In this document: piece by piece, positions 1-11,350 of the stretch
Numbering within the stretch: the stretch's first letter is position 1
How the letters are laid out: each line of letters begins with the position of its first letter
Assembly: GCA_012656075.1 (NCBI GenBank)
Contig: JAAKBF010000012.1
Coordinates: 310,001-374,000 of the forward strand
Length of the DNA: 64,000 nt
Reading direction: 5' to 3'
Source of the DNA: Phytophthora hibernalis
Taxonomy: Eukaryota; Oomycota; Peronosporomycetes; Peronosporales; Peronosporaceae
Made by a program: the position numbers and the translations under genes
The notes under the pieces: model-generated
Told to the model about the DNA's origin: nothing
The model's database searches: none
Seen by the model: the letters and a program-made list of their open reading frames with translations, nothing else

Positions 1-560
1 AAGCGACCCAAGCGAAGATAATGACACAAAACATCCCACAACTACTCCGCGTCAACGACCCACTGAAAAAACCGTGACGCAGAGGCCCTAGACCCGCAAA
101 ATGATGTTTTCGTCTTGTGAAAAAGAAAAATCTGTTCCGGAAGAACTCCAAGGCTTCCTCGCAGAGGATTCTCTCTTCTGACACGGTCATGGCAGTTTTT
201 CAGAAGAATCCTGCGACGAGCGGACTGATGCGGTTCATGGGAAAGAATAAACCGAAGCTCACGGAGTAGGACGCCAAACCCAACTCTCTATACAGCAAAC
301 TGATTTCAAAAGACCCCGGCTGAAAAAGACGTTCAGCTGATGAAGCAGACTCCTGGTTTGAAAACAGTGGAGATAGTTTTCGAGAAGAATCCTACGAGGA
401 AGGATTTCCGTCGTTCTGGAATTAATACATGTTCATGAATTCGAAGAGATCTGTGAGGATTTGGTACGCCTTTGCCATTTTTATTTTCCTGGGTTTCCTT
501 GGGGTTCCAATGGAACTTCCATCACCATACTTGTGAACCTACAACGAGGCAATTGTTGGA
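1..560 (+). pseudogene. Effector-like family copy 1 (degenerate, 5' part outside window)
   Basis: This stretch matches, in order, the middle and 3' part of the better preserved copy at 12164-12867. Shared pieces are a segment reading like KNPATS..L..F (about 205-245), one like KLISKDP (about 296-315) and one like MKQTPGLKTVE (about 340-372). No continuous frame exists: stops and indels interrupt it throughout. The signal peptide region would lie left of base 1 or is lost. Nothing suggests expression. It is the first of four copies of this family in the first 13 kb. I am fairly sure of the homology because the same blocks also occur in the minus-strand copy at 4884-5225. Confidence 0.65.
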
Positions 561-2095
561 CCTTCTTACGTTACTTGAACGCCACTTTCAAGTAGAAGAT
601 CCGATAATTGGGTAATGGTAGGAAGCGACATAATGAATCATGAATTTTATGATTGCGCATGATACAGTAATCTGCGTGAATAAGCAACGGGTGTACAACT
701 TATTTACTGCCAAACTTTATATAATGCCAACAACAGCGAGACGAGGAGGAGATGGACGAGGTCTTTTCTCTTCCTTATACACCCTGTCAATATATATACA
801 TCAGGCGTTGCCTATTCACGTAGATTACTGTAGTGCCGTTTTTGAGCTATGGGTTTTTCATACATTCAATCACAACTTGTGATTCACAAGATAGCCACCT
901 TTCAGGAAAAGTTTGCGAGGAACACGTTGTTAGCTGCTAGAAGTACATGTAGTGCTTACGATTGTGAAGCACGATGCAAAAGCGAACTGGTAAACAAAAT
1001 GACCCTCAAGAGCGTTCGGGTATCTGTAGACGAGATTACATCGAACCTGCGGAGACACTAAAAGGTTCCCGCTATTTGGTAGCCTCGTTGCCATGAAGGC
1101 CCCTGTTACCACAACGAGGCACTTGCTCGTCAAGCCTGGATCTCTGACCTGGCGGATGGTTTCGTGTCGGTGGCAGCTAATGGCATTAGGTCTAATGATA
1201 TCATATTGTATTCACGAAGCTGGAAGCTTTCGCGTTATGGTCTGCTCGTGGTATATGCACAGAGAGTAAAGGTGCGTGGCCTGAGGCCGCTGGCCTCACC
1301 GTCAATTGATTTGCAGATTCTTCAAGCATCAGAACATGACCACCAAGTTGGTTGATGGCGCCAATGTACTTGATCTCTTTCTATATACATGTACTGTACA
1401 ACTTTCTAGAAGCACTCTCCATCGTATCGAATAATATCGTTTAAACTTACATGTACGTAGTAGCCACTACTGAAAGTTCTCTGTGTAAGTTCTGACTCAC
1501 CCCATTGCGTGCCTGGATACTAACGGGCGATCCACACCACAACACTAATTTGAGGGAAGTACAGGCAGTTTCGACAGCTACCAGTAGGAATGAAAGAGAG
1601 TGCATAACCGAAGGCTAGCTGACATATTCAGGAAACAAACAACTACATGTACATGCTACAGTGCTAACACTTACAGAAGTTGCATGTTTGTGATCGATCA
1701 CCGAAGCAATACACGAGCTAAGAATGGCAAGATATAAACAGGGATAAGGTCAGTTGCCGTACCACCGCATTGACTTTCTTGTGCACAGTGGACCATTGTG
1801 GCACGATATGATGCGCTGTATGAGCTTGTGGGTAAACTAAGACCACTTCACCGAAAGGGAAAGAGCTAATCCCAACAAATGAGAGACCTGGCACAAAGGG
1901 AAGTTGGACTGGTGTCAGACAAAAAAGAAAGTCGTCAGATAGTCAGGCTCTGAACAACCTCCAGGCTTCATGGTGTCCAGAGCCCATCAGACAACTTAGT
2001 TGTTAGGTGAGCCGAAGCCACGTCTAAGCGTTAAAAAATTGAACGCTACATGGCACGCGTCTACTACGTTCGACACGACCGGATTTCGTGAACGA
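561..2095. other. No gene recognised
   Basis: Only short overlapping frames occur on both strands here (the longest about 80 codons), with no domain, repeat or transposon signature that I recognise. A short plus-strand stretch near 1105-1200 reads coherently but has no recognisable family. The last 60 bases probably include the promoter of the downstream FAD monooxygenase gene. Confidence 0.5.
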
Positions 2096-2151
2096 TTCTT
2101 TTCACTTCCCAATCTGCGGTGGTCCGCCCACCCGATTCCAAACTCTAAAAA

Positions 2152-4635
2152 ATGACGACACTCGCTCATTCCACCCTGCCGTCCTTATCTCCGGTGCCTA
2201 GACCCTACAGCATGCAGAAGATGGAACGCAGACCACCGGTTCATACTGTTTCTCGTGAATCGTTCGGACGTGCCAGTATCGGGGATAACCAGGATGTGTA
2301 CATCGGAGAAGGGCTCATCGATCCTACCGGAATGGATGATCTAGATGAAGTCGGTCCTCACAAGTCTCACCACCACGATCGAAAACAACTCGACTATTTG
2401 GCGATCGACATTGGGGAGAAATACCTCGATGAAATGTACAAGGAGGACGATACCGACGACGAGAATACCGACGGAGAAGAAGGATTCTACAGTGACGGAC
2501 CTACGTCTTCAAGCTCCTACCACTCGGTGCAAACGGGTCGTCGAGCGGCCATAGTCAAACCGACAGAGGTCGATTCGGTTCTTTTGGAGCAGATTGAAGA
2601 GGAAGAGCAAGCAGAACGACATCGAATTGAGAAAGACGTGGCCTGGCAGAAAGTGAGGCAGCTCCTGATTGAAGAAGAAGAGAAGGCTGCAGGTCACAAG
2701 AAAACACGAACGTCTTCTGGAAGTGGAGAAGACTACGGAACAGTCAAGTTGCTAGATTCGTTGACGAGAACGGGGAGTGAAGGAGTTCACAGTGGATACT
2801 CGGATGCAACACCACGTGTGAACCACACCCGGTTGATTCCTCATCCAAGAGAACCACATCAGACGTTTGCGCGGCACATTGGCAATCGACTCGCGCAATT
2901 TCTGCATGGAGGGCCAGCCTCGGCCCATGGAAGTGCCGATTCTCGATCTCAATCGTCGTCTTCGAGTAGTAATTTGTCTCAACCGATGCTGCTGTCGACG
3001 CTGGACGAGGTGACCAAAGTTTGTCAACGAGCGGAACTTACCGAGCTGTCGATTGCGCAAATCGCCGCTCATGTAAATTCAATCGACCAGATTGTCCGCG
3101 AGGATATCGCTAACCACCACAAGAGAGGTTCTCGTCGACTATCGAGTACGCAGAACACTTACGACTCGAATGGTTACGACATCGAGTACCGAGTCCCAAC
3201 GTACCCTTCGGATCGTCGAGCGAATGTGGCACCAACTGTACGCAACTCGTTCAAGACTTTCACCTCAGCTCAAGACTTGTGCGATACATTGGCAGCTTTC
3301 AACAACCTCGTGAGAGATTGCGGCCTTAATGGGGTGAAGGTGGACGAGCCGTGGTATGTGTACTATCACATCCGCGCTGCAGTATACAGCAAGTTGGGCT
3401 TCCGACAGAAACACCTTTTCAAGTTGTTGGACGCTCGATTCGGTTTGGACGTCTACAAGCAGAGACCTGCCGCTAACAAACGCGTTTGCATCGTTGGAGC
3501 GGGTCCCGTTGGTCTTCGTGCAGCCATTGAGTTGGCGCTGCTTGGTTGTCACGTGTCGGTGGTGGAGAAACGGACGAAGTTTAGTCGCGAGAACATGCTG
3601 CACTTGTGGCCGTGGGTTGTCCAGGATTTGGCCACGCTCGGAGCCAAAGTCCTGTTCCACAAGTTTTGTCGATCCAGGACGTACTTCCACGTGAGCACGC
3701 GTCAACTGCAGGTTGTTTTGCTCAAGGTGGCACTCCTAATTGGGGTCAAAGTGTACTCTGCGACGGGTTTCGAGTCGATTGTCCCTCCTCAAGTGGAGGA
3801 GACTGGTGGTACATCGTTCTACTCTATCAAGACGGAGCCGCAGATTCCGATAGCCGAATTTACTGCCGTTCTAGGAGCAACCGGAACAAACGACCAATTG
3901 GCGGAGCCTGCGGGCATCAACCGCTTTGTTTTCGCGAACAAAGAGTCCTTGGGTATTGTCTGCTACTTCCCGAACCTGGAGACGGCGGAGGAGACGAAAG
4001 TCAAGGAGTTCTCGTGGACGTCTCAGCTCAAACACCACATGCTGCACAAAATGCGCGAAGTTGGCGTGGATTTGGAGAACATCGTGTACTTTCGTGGCGA
4101 GATGCACTACCTTGTCATGACGCCAAAGCGACACAATTTGCTGACTCGAGGCGTGGTGAAGAAGAACTACGAGGACCCGGAAGATCTGGTGAAGGATACG
4201 AACATCAACCAGAGCGTCCTGCATTCGTTCGTCCGACGGATTGTGGAATTCGCAGGTATTCCAAGGAAGACGGACTTTACACGCGTCAACCTGTTCGACT
4301 TCAGCTCTCTGACGCGCGCTGAGAAAGCTGCGAGTGTTCTGACGTCGCATGGCAAGAAACTCTACGTTGGATTGATCGGAGATTCATTGCTGGAACCTGT
4401 GTGGCACGAAGGTGTTGGTACCTGTCGTGGATTCCTGAGTGCGTTGGACGGTGTGTGGATGGTGGCGCAGATTGGTAGAAAGCCAGACGAACAGATTTTG
4501 GCTGACCGCGAAGTCGCCTACCGAGTGATGCAGCGTCTGTCGGGGCAGCACCGTGACGAAATGCAGAAGAATGTGCGCAAGTATACTGTCGATCCCAAGT
4601 CGCGCTACATGATTCATTTTCCGCAGATTGGTTAG
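2152..4635 (+). CDS. MICAL-type FAD-dependent monooxygenase
   Basis: A complete intronless 827-residue frame, the only clearly intact gene in the window. Residues 1-380 are acidic, serine-rich and probably disordered (an Asp/Glu-rich run near 80-115). From about 365 a helical lead-in resembles the start of the MICAL flavoprotein domain. The dinucleotide-binding glycine motif GAGPVG is at 449-454, followed by VVEKR and FSREN...HLWP. The second FAD motif, GDS..EPVWHEGVG, begins at 743, followed by RGFLSALDGVWM. MICAL proteins oxidise methionines of actin using NADPH and FAD; that this protein does so is inference. Animal MICALs continue with CH and LIM domains, which are absent here, so this is an FAD-domain-only form with its own N-terminal extension. 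I took the first in-frame ATG as start; a second ATG lies 22 codons on. Effector pseudogene copies lie on both sides. Confidence 0.88.
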   Translation: MTTLAHSTLPSLSPVPRPYSMQKMERRPPVHTVSRESFGRASIGDNQDVYIGEGLIDPTGMDDLDEVGPHKSHHHDRKQLDYLAIDIGEKYLDEMYKEDDTDDENTDGEEGFYSDGPTSSSSYHSVQTGRRAAIVKPTEVDSVLLEQIEEEEQAERHRIEKDVAWQKVRQLLIEEEEKAAGHKKTRTSSGSGEDYGTVKLLDSLTRTGSEGVHSGYSDATPRVNHTRLIPHPREPHQTFARHIGNRLAQFLHGGPASAHGSADSRSQSSSSSSNLSQPMLLSTLDEVTKVCQRAELTELSIAQIAAHVNSIDQIVREDIANHHKRGSRRLSSTQNTYDSNGYDIEYRVPTYPSDRRANVAPTVRNSFKTFTSAQDLCDTLAAFNNLVRDCGLNGVKVDEPWYVYYHIRAAVYSKLGFRQKHLFKLLDARFGLDVYKQRPAANKRVCIVGAGPVGLRAAIELALLGCHVSVVEKRTKFSRENMLHLWPWVVQDLATLGAKVLFHKFCRSRTYFHVSTRQLQVVLLKVALLIGVKVYSATGFESIVPPQVEETGGTSFYSIKTEPQIPIAEFTAVLGATGTNDQLAEPAGINRFVFANKESLGIVCYFPNLETAEETKVKEFSWTSQLKHHMLHKMREVGVDLENIVYFRGEMHYLVMTPKRHNLLTRGVVKKNYEDPEDLVKDTNINQSVLHSFVRRIVEFAGIPRKTDFTRVNLFDFSSLTRAEKAASVLTSHGKKLYVGLIGDSLLEPVWHEGVGTCRGFLSALDGVWMVAQIGRKPDEQILADREVAYRVMQRLSGQHRDEMQKNVRKYTVDPKSRYMIHFPQIG

Positions 4636-4883
4636 ATACGCAACAGTTTAGTAGAAGTAGAAAATGGTGATACGCATTGAATACAGTAGTATGTTCCCGG
4701 ATTTTTGTTTTTAGACATTCGTTGGAGTGGGTTGCGTTATGAATCGGTCTGATTAGGATCGTTACCCCAACTCATGTCAAGACCCAGCGTGCTGATAAGT
4801 TATTGACAATATCAGTGATAACCACGCTCAACTTTAATTTTTTTACTGCCATTTGTCGTACTCCATTCGAGAGATTCGACTGC

Positions 4884-5225
4884 CTATATACAACCATGGC
4901 GATCAAACCCCCAAGGAAACCCAGGGAAAAATGACAAAGGCGTACCAAATCCTCGCAGACTCTTCGAATTCATGAACATGTAGTTTCCAGAACGACGGAA
5001 ATTCTTCCTCGTAAGATTATCCCCCAGAACTCTCTCAGCAGTTTTTAAACCAGGAGTCTGCTTCATCAGCGATCGATAGCAGTCTTGGCGTTCTGTTTGT
5101 TGACGGGATCGTTGGAACGCAGGGCACTACAGTTTGAGGCGAAGAAAACCAGCACCAGTGCTGAAATATAGGTAGTGCGCCTGGCAGATATCTTGTGGCA
5201 ACGGAAATTCGAGAAGTGAGAGGCT
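4884..5225 (-). pseudogene. Effector-like family copy 2, internally deleted
   Basis: On the minus strand, bases near 5222-5075 match the untranslated leader, signal peptide and first residues of the copy at 12164. The signal core is still legible (VLVFFASN, then a LRSND-like stretch), but the initiating ATG is changed to AGG near 5186. Directly after the stretch equivalent to AKTAID the sequence jumps to the C-terminal block beginning MKQTPGLK (minus-strand frame 5066-4884). The middle part with the EER motif is therefore missing. Loss of the start and the internal deletion make this a clear pseudogene. It points towards the FAD monooxygenase gene. Confidence 0.65.
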
Positions 5226-5524
5226 TCTCTTCTCCTGAACGACTTAGTACTTCAAAGTACTGGAATACAATGAAACAAGTAATCGTTGTCGGCATAAAAA
5301 TCGTAAACGTGAAATGCAGGCATGTATTAAAAGTTGATGGTATTGTGGAAGACGACACATTTCACGCTTTGGGTTTTTGTGATGGCAAGGACGACCTTTG
5401 TTCGTCGTATTCCACGAGCACAGTAATCCTTGTAGTGTTGCACAGGATATATGCTTAGGCACGTGCTTTCATTCAATATTCAGCCTCTTGCTCCGCGAAT
5501 CTCAGGTGCCTCAAGAAATCCGCC

Positions 5525-6115
5525 ATGCGCATTCCCTATATTTTGGCTTTTGTGTTGGTCCTCTTCACCTCAAATTGCTGTGGTCTGCACTCCAACGAAC
5601 CCACCCACGAAGGAAACGCTGAGTCTGCTATCCTTCGCACCGAATCCTCAGCAGATACTAAGAACGACCGAAGCGGAGAAAATGGCACAAAAATTACACA
5701 ACTGGTTCCGGAGTGAAAAATGCCAATGGGACAGCTCGGCTCATGATACGCAAAATGAAGAGCGGACCCTGTTTGACTTTCTCAACGTTAATAATCTCTT
5801 CCGGAGCAATCCGAAGGCTCCCTACAGGAGATCCGTCCTTCCGATACGCTCACGACACTTGCCTTAGAAGCATCCTGCGACCAGCAGACTCGTTGAAAAG
5901 ATTCAGTAGCTCACGGTGAAAGACGTCTCGGTGTTCAATAACAACCCTCTGTACATGCATATTAACACTCTCTTTAAAACGACCCGGCGCTAATCACGTC
6001 AGTTAGATGCAACTCGCTCCCGGTTTGAAAAAGCGGAGAGGCTGCTGGGGAAGAACCCGTCGACGAAGTGGTGAAACCTTTTTGACGCAGTTCCGACGCA
6101 GCCCCAACATTTACA
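5525..6115 (+). pseudogene. Effector-like family copy 3, secreted protein with EER motif, frameshifted
   Basis: The leader at 5500-5524 and the first 63 codons match copy 4. MRIPYILAFVLVLFTSN is a convincing signal peptide, followed by a hydrophilic stretch ending at a stop at 5714-5716. The homologous continuation, with NEERTLFD (an EER motif), lies in another frame near 5750-5865. Further 3', near 6035-6085, a LGKNPS-like block and the end of the family can be followed although broken. Peronosporalean RXLR effectors carry RXLR then dEER after the signal peptide and act inside plant cells; here only the EER part is recognisable. At least two frame breaks separate the parts. Confidence 0.65.
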
Positions 6116-7070
6116 TTACTACTGTTAAGCGGCCGTCTATTTGATGTACTGGACTCCTAAAGATCTTGAAATCGCCCTTTTGATCTTGGCCTGCTTTTTA
6201 TATTTTAAAATGGTTAAGATACTACCTACATCATTAGCAGCAACGGCATCCAGGTGAGTTTTCCTCGGATCAGATACCCAAGTCTACTGTACATGTATTG
6301 TGTGATTACTTAAGTATGACAATAGATCTTCACGTCCAATATTTTTCAAAGCGTTTTGTTTTGCATATCCAACCGAAAAACCAACAGAACAGTCTTCACC
6401 TTTTTCATTAAAAGGGCAAGAAAAAGTGTTTGTCATTGAGATCTGCCAACTCTGTTGAGAATGCCAGCAAATTCAACTGTATTCCTCTGTTTTAATACTA
6501 TGAAGTATCATCCTTTAGGTATGCCAGAATGTGCCCTGCTTTCGTTGGCTAAGATAAAATCACATTGTTTGTATTGCTTACCACCTCTGTGATGTACAGT
6601 GCTCTGTAGACACACCTTCATTCTTGCCCGTGCGTGTACATTTGTTTTGCCTGTAAAGATTACTTGTTTCGAGGTATATGTGAAGTATTCGGACGCAGCA
6701 AGCGGTGCGCAATGAAGTGCAGCAAAGAGAAGCGCAGTAAAGGGATACTCCGGTTTCCTGAGAAGGCAGAGTACAGGACCAGTGAAAAGTTCAGACGACT
6801 AACGATACAACAAGCCGAGCAGACAATAATACCTGGACGAAGTTAGCATCTGCTGATTGTCGAAGAAACCTAGATAGCGAGAGTTCATTTAGGAAGTGCA
6901 GGTACAGATAGAACAGGTCGAGCAGCATCGAGGGTCCAGCGACCAGCTCGTAGCTCGTCTGCAAAGACCTGACAAAACCCAGGCCTATACACCGGCGCTA
7001 TTATTCATGTCTTAACCTGCTTGCTCCCTTTATTCACACAGATATTTAACTGATCGTTTCTCGTTCACAG
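6116..7070. other. No gene recognised
   Basis: Moderately AT-rich sequence. One open stretch at 6634-6846 (+, 70 codons, basic, six Cys) has no recognisable family. The final bases, TCGTTCACAG ending at 7070, look like a splice acceptor for the gene fragment that follows. Confidence 0.4.
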
Positions 7071-7364
7071 CACCAAAAGGCGTCGCCTGCATCTACAACA
7101 TTTTCATTTAAAGCGAATGCCAGTCAATTGCATCCGGCACTGTCATTCCAGTCGACGGGCGGATTGAAACCCAAGAGCAACAACAATGATTCCTTTGTGC
7201 AAGAACGTTTCCACACGTTGGCCAAGGTGTAAAACTGCGTCAAGTGTGGCAAAATCGTCTTGGTCCCGGGTGCTACGGCAGCGAGAAAGCTCATCCTATT
7301 CGACATCATCCAGGACCATCTCATTCGCATCAGCTATCACAAGTTCTATACGAGAAAAGATTAA
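7071..7364 (+). pseudogene. 3' exon of an unrecognised gene, with an internal stop
   Basis: One reading frame from 7071 to the TAA at 7362-7364 gives about 97 residues of coherent protein-like sequence, including NCVKCGKIVLVPGA (a CxxC pair), then a hydrophobic ILFDIIQDHL stretch and a basic end. It is preceded by a good acceptor (TTCTCGTTCACAG). A single in-frame TAA at 7230-7232 interrupts it. I do not recognise the family. It may be the last exon of a decayed gene whose upstream exons I could not find. Confidence 0.4.
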
Positions 7365-8530
7365 AACCAAGTGTGAAAAGGATGACCACCGTGTATGATA
7401 AAAAAGGATGACTGCCCCGTGCGGATCAAAAAGGATGAACGTAGTGTGTATACACTTGACGAAGCTAATAAATAATAAAAGAAATTTAAACAAGTTTTGT
7501 TACTAGTATTAGCCTAGAAAAATCGCGTGAAGACCCTTGCTGCTTCCGGTAGCGATATGCATCAACGACGAACGGAGGCAGCGATACTCCTGTAACTATC
7601 ACGACCTTCTCGACCGACCGCTTAATCTCCGCGCCGACAGCACCGATAATGCGGCATTGATGCTGAGATCGTCGCTAAGCACCATTGCAGGGACGACACG
7701 CACGCACCCGCTCGCCATGAAATCCTTGCAGTCGCAACGGTAGGAAGCTCTAAACATACAACGCCACATCAAACCCAAAACAATTAGTATGGAGTAGACA
7801 CAGCGCCGGGTGTAGTCATTTCACGTACAAATACTCGCTACTGCTAGAGCCGCCGCTGGAGCTGCTCGTCTTCTCTTCAAATAGCGAAGTGAACAAATCC
7901 GGGTGTGCATCACGCGCTGTTGTTTCACCCCTTTAAACGTTTCAGATATCAAAAGGTATTATATTTGGGGATTTAAATATAACGTGATGCGAGCAAATCT
8001 TGCTATAAATACGGTTAAGACAAATATAATATTATGGGTGATTAATGTATCCACCCGTCCCTACGTATACAGCTATACGCCGTCATTATATACATGTGAT
8101 TAAAACAGGTAAAACACACAGTGATTCATCCGTGCCGGTACCAAATGCACCGTTTTGAGGCCCACACCAGGAAGTCAGCCCTTTCACACGAGATTTTAAT
8201 CCGCACCCAGTTCTATACGTCAGTCTAGCGGAACCACACCGTTTTAATTCGACGGCACGCCACCATCAGCAATGGTTGATCGATCAACCTGCGAGCATAA
8301 TCAGCCACGGACAGGCAGCGGTCACTTATCCCAGGTCACCACCTTCAGTACACTCGGCAACAGCCCCAGTAACTGATCGCAAAACGTGTCTGCAAGTTTC
8401 AATAAGACCTCCACGAATCATCAACACAAACCAGGCCTCACCTGCTATCAGCGAAACTCACCACCAGATCTCCAATGTAAGACGACAAGCCCGATGACGA
8501 CATTCCGGTCGGCGGCAAGGATCACCAGTG
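7365..8530. other. No gene recognised
   Basis: Only short frames on both strands, the longest about 73 codons, with no recognisable domain. The right-hand end, from about 8270, is compositionally similar to the tandem array that follows (rich in CAC, CAG and CCA) and may be its eroded edge. Confidence 0.4.
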
Positions 8531-10364
8531 TGTAAGTTTTGCAGTGGATCGATCTATCCTGTATTACGGACCGTCCTCTAGTGAACCAGAACGTCGGACA
8601 ACGGTCTGTCAGCGACAGTATCAGCTTTCCAGCTCTTCAGCACAGTTTGCAGCGAGTGTCAAGAATTTTAGTAGCGCTACGGTACATCCCACCAGTGCAC
8701 ACGCCCGTGGTGAGACCGAAAAACGGTCTCTCAGCGACAGTATCTGCTCCACAGCACAGATGCACAGTTTTCAGTCTCAATTTACCGAAAGAAAGTGGTC
8801 AGAAATGCAACAGCGCTACAGCAGCGCTCACCAGTGCAGCACGTGATGAGATCGAACAACGGTCTGTTAGCAACAGATATCAGTCCAGCTCACAGCAGTA
8901 CAGCCGCACAGCGCACCCGGCCCGACCTACAGAAGGTTACCAGAACATTTTAGCATCGCTACGGCACCGCCCGCCAGCGCACCAGTGCTTGGTGAGATCG
9001 AAGTACAATCTGCCTGCAATAGTTATCAGCTCCAGTCGCAGCAGCACAACACACATCCATCCGACCCGACCGACAGAAGACTACCAGCAATTTTATCAGT
9101 GCTACGGCACCGCCCACCTCTGCCCAGCACTTGGTTCACAGCAGCCCAACGCACTGTACCTCCTAGACTGAAAGAAGGTCGTTAGCAAGTTTAGCAGCGC
9201 GACAGCCCCGCATACCAGTGCAGCAGTACAAGGTGACACCAAACAACGGTCTGTCAGCAACAGTTATCAGCTCACAGTCACTCGGCCCGATTAAAAGAAG
9301 GTTGTCAGCAACATTTTCAGCGCTAGGGCGCATCCCACCAGTGCAACGATATTCGGTGAGACCGACACTACCAGCTTCACAGCATAGCAGTACAGTTTGC
9401 AGTCTCAATTTACCGAAAGAAGGTTGTCAACAATGCAACAGCGCTACGGCACAGCCCACAAGTGTACAAGCACTCGGTGAGACCGAACAACGGTCTGTTA
9501 GCAACGTCAACTGCCTTTCAGTGCTGCGTGTCGGTGTACAGGCACTTGGCATCAGCAGAGAGCAGCATCCATTTCAGCGCTACGGCACAGCCCACCAATG
9601 GCACAGCCCACCCGTGTACGAGCACTCGGTGAGACCGAACAACGATCTGTCAGCAACGTCAACAGACTTTCAGAACAGCATATCGGTGTACAGACACTTG
9701 GTATCATCCGAGATCAGCTATTCAGCACAGCAGCATCCATTTCAGCTTCCCAGTAGCATACACGTACTGGGTGATACCGTACAGCGATCTATCCGTGGCC
9801 TCCACATATTTCCTGAACGACAGACTGGGGTGCATGCTGTTGGTGACTACAGGACAACAGTCCTTCAGCAATAATTCAGCTTATAGCAGAATTTTACCGG
9901 TGTCCAAGCCCTTAGTGTCAACACACGACACTTAGGCAGTCAGACAGCAGGAATTTCGGAGCAACGGTACAGCCCACCGGTGTAAACGTACATGTTGAGA
10001 CCGAACAATGGTCTGTCAACGATATCTTCAGGGTTCAGTACAGCATTCCAGTGTACACGGACTCGGGGAGACCGATCAACGGTCTGTCAGCAACTTCTAC
10101 AACTTTCAGTACAGCTCGCCTGCGTCACGCACTTGGAGCGAACAAAGGACCATTCGCCAGTCAAACAGCAGCTATGTCGGCGCGATGGTACTGCCCAGCA
10201 CTGTACATGCACGAGAACGAACAGCGCTCTGTCAGCGACATTCACAAAATTCCAGAAGATCAGGCTGGTTTAAACGTCCTTGATGACAACGACAACAAAC
10301 AACAGTTCGCCAGCGACATCCACAGAATGTTAACTCAATCCTACCAATACACAAGCACTTGGGG
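8530..10364 (+). repeat. Degenerate tandem array, about 130-bp units
   Basis: A recurring word, approximately GAGACCGAACAACGGTCTGT followed by CAGCAAC, appears near 8583, 8713, 8846, 8992, 9232, 9357, 9477, 9629, 9769, 9993, 10068 and 10215. A second word like CACCAGTGCAC..GCAC lies between most of them. Spacings are mostly 120-150 bp. Copies have diverged, with indels. Plus-strand frames of 210, 218 and 170 codons run through the array, but they change frame from unit to unit and show no domain, so I treat them as by-products of the repeat. A GH30 gene fragment interrupts the array at 10365-11040. Confidence 0.7.
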
Positions 10365-11040
10365 TCAAGAACCCGCTGGCAAGGAAGAAGTCCAAGTCAC
10401 GGTACCAGTGAACACCAAGACCACTGCTGTACTTCAGTGGGTCGGCGTCTTCAAACGGGGAAAGGCGATCGAGGATTCCAGACTTTTGGTCATCACCAGC
10501 GATGATTTTCAGGGAGGGTGGTTCTTCGGGCCCAGATCCAACTTAATAAAGTCGCATTCTTGATCAATCGTTAGATGCAAGGACTGCCAAGCAGAGGTCT
10601 GCAAAATTGAGCTGGTTGGCTCGTTCGGCACCGTCATGGCCCAGAAAGTGATACCCTCCTTTCGTGTATGCATCGAAGAACTTGGAGTAGTACAACGCCA
10701 ACGCCTCCCAGTATTGCTCACCCGGGTTACCCTGAGTGAGGAGTTGATCGTCGTATTTTTCGTGGTCATCCAGGTTGGAGGAGCCCACGACGATGCAAAC
10801 AGTTTGATATCACGAGTTGAAGCCTTGAACGTGCGCTGGATCAGGTTGATCTTGTGCGAGGACGACGACTTGTCCACACCGATGGGGAAGTGCTCCATCT
10901 CGAAATCGTCCACTCCAGCCAGCAACGTAGTTGTTCGATGTCTTCAATGATGTCGTGGCCGTAGTTTTCGGCTCGTGACCAGCTCTTGTCGGCGTCCGTA
11001 AGCGACACTCCAAACCCGGTACCCAACCAACCCGTTTGTC
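10365..11040 (-). pseudogene. Glucosylceramidase (glycoside hydrolase family 30) fragment
   Basis: Reading the minus strand, successive frames give a GH30 glucosylceramidase. N-terminal GFGVSLTDA and DFEMEHFPI blocks come first, then KINLIQRTFKAS, LFASSWAPPTWM, GEQYWEALALYYSKFFDAY and ITFWAMTVPNEPTS; the last carries the family's Asn-Glu acid/base dipeptide. Nearer 10365 come CDFIKLDLGP and VHWYRDLDFFL. GH30 enzymes hydrolyse glucosylceramide. The pieces lie in at least three frames and only part of the gene (about 225 residues of a protein normally near 500) is present, so it is a non-functional fragment lying within the tandem array. The second catalytic Glu region is not included. Confidence 0.8.
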
Positions 11041-11350
11041 AAAATCTCCTCCAGAGCAGCTCATCAGCCAGACAGCAGCAATTTCAGCACTACGATACTA
11101 TCCACCAGGGTGCATCACTTGGCGAGACCGAACGGAGGTCGGATCAGCGAGATCCACATTTTCCAGACAACCACTCAACAGGCGAGTGGCATTTGGTGAC
11201 AACAAACATCGCAAGAACCCAGATGAATTATAATGCAAGCACTTACAGAAAACGCGAGCTCAGCATTCTCAGCAGTACGGTACAGCACACCTGTGTGCTG
11301 ACACTGGGAGAGGTCAAACAACAATTCAGCAGCATCGGCGTACACGGATA
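11041..11350 (+). repeat. Continuation of the degenerate tandem array
   Basis: After the GH30 fragment the array words return (CAGACAGCAGCAATTTCAGC near 11073, GGCGAGACCGAACGGAGGTC near 11121, and a further unit near 11280). This shows that the fragment lies inside the array and not at its edge. Confidence 0.55.

Noticed and set aside
3606..4322. 238-codon plus-strand ORF in another frame
   Set aside because: It lies wholly inside the intact FAD monooxygenase gene and is an out-of-frame shadow.
8539..9874. ORFs of 210 and 218 codons in the tandem array
   Set aside because: The recurring words move between reading frames from unit to unit, so the repeat is at the DNA level. No protein repeat is maintained.
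8530..11350. CRISPR-like array
   Set aside because: Units are diverged, there are no constant repeats with unique spacers, no cas genes, and the window is eukaryotic.
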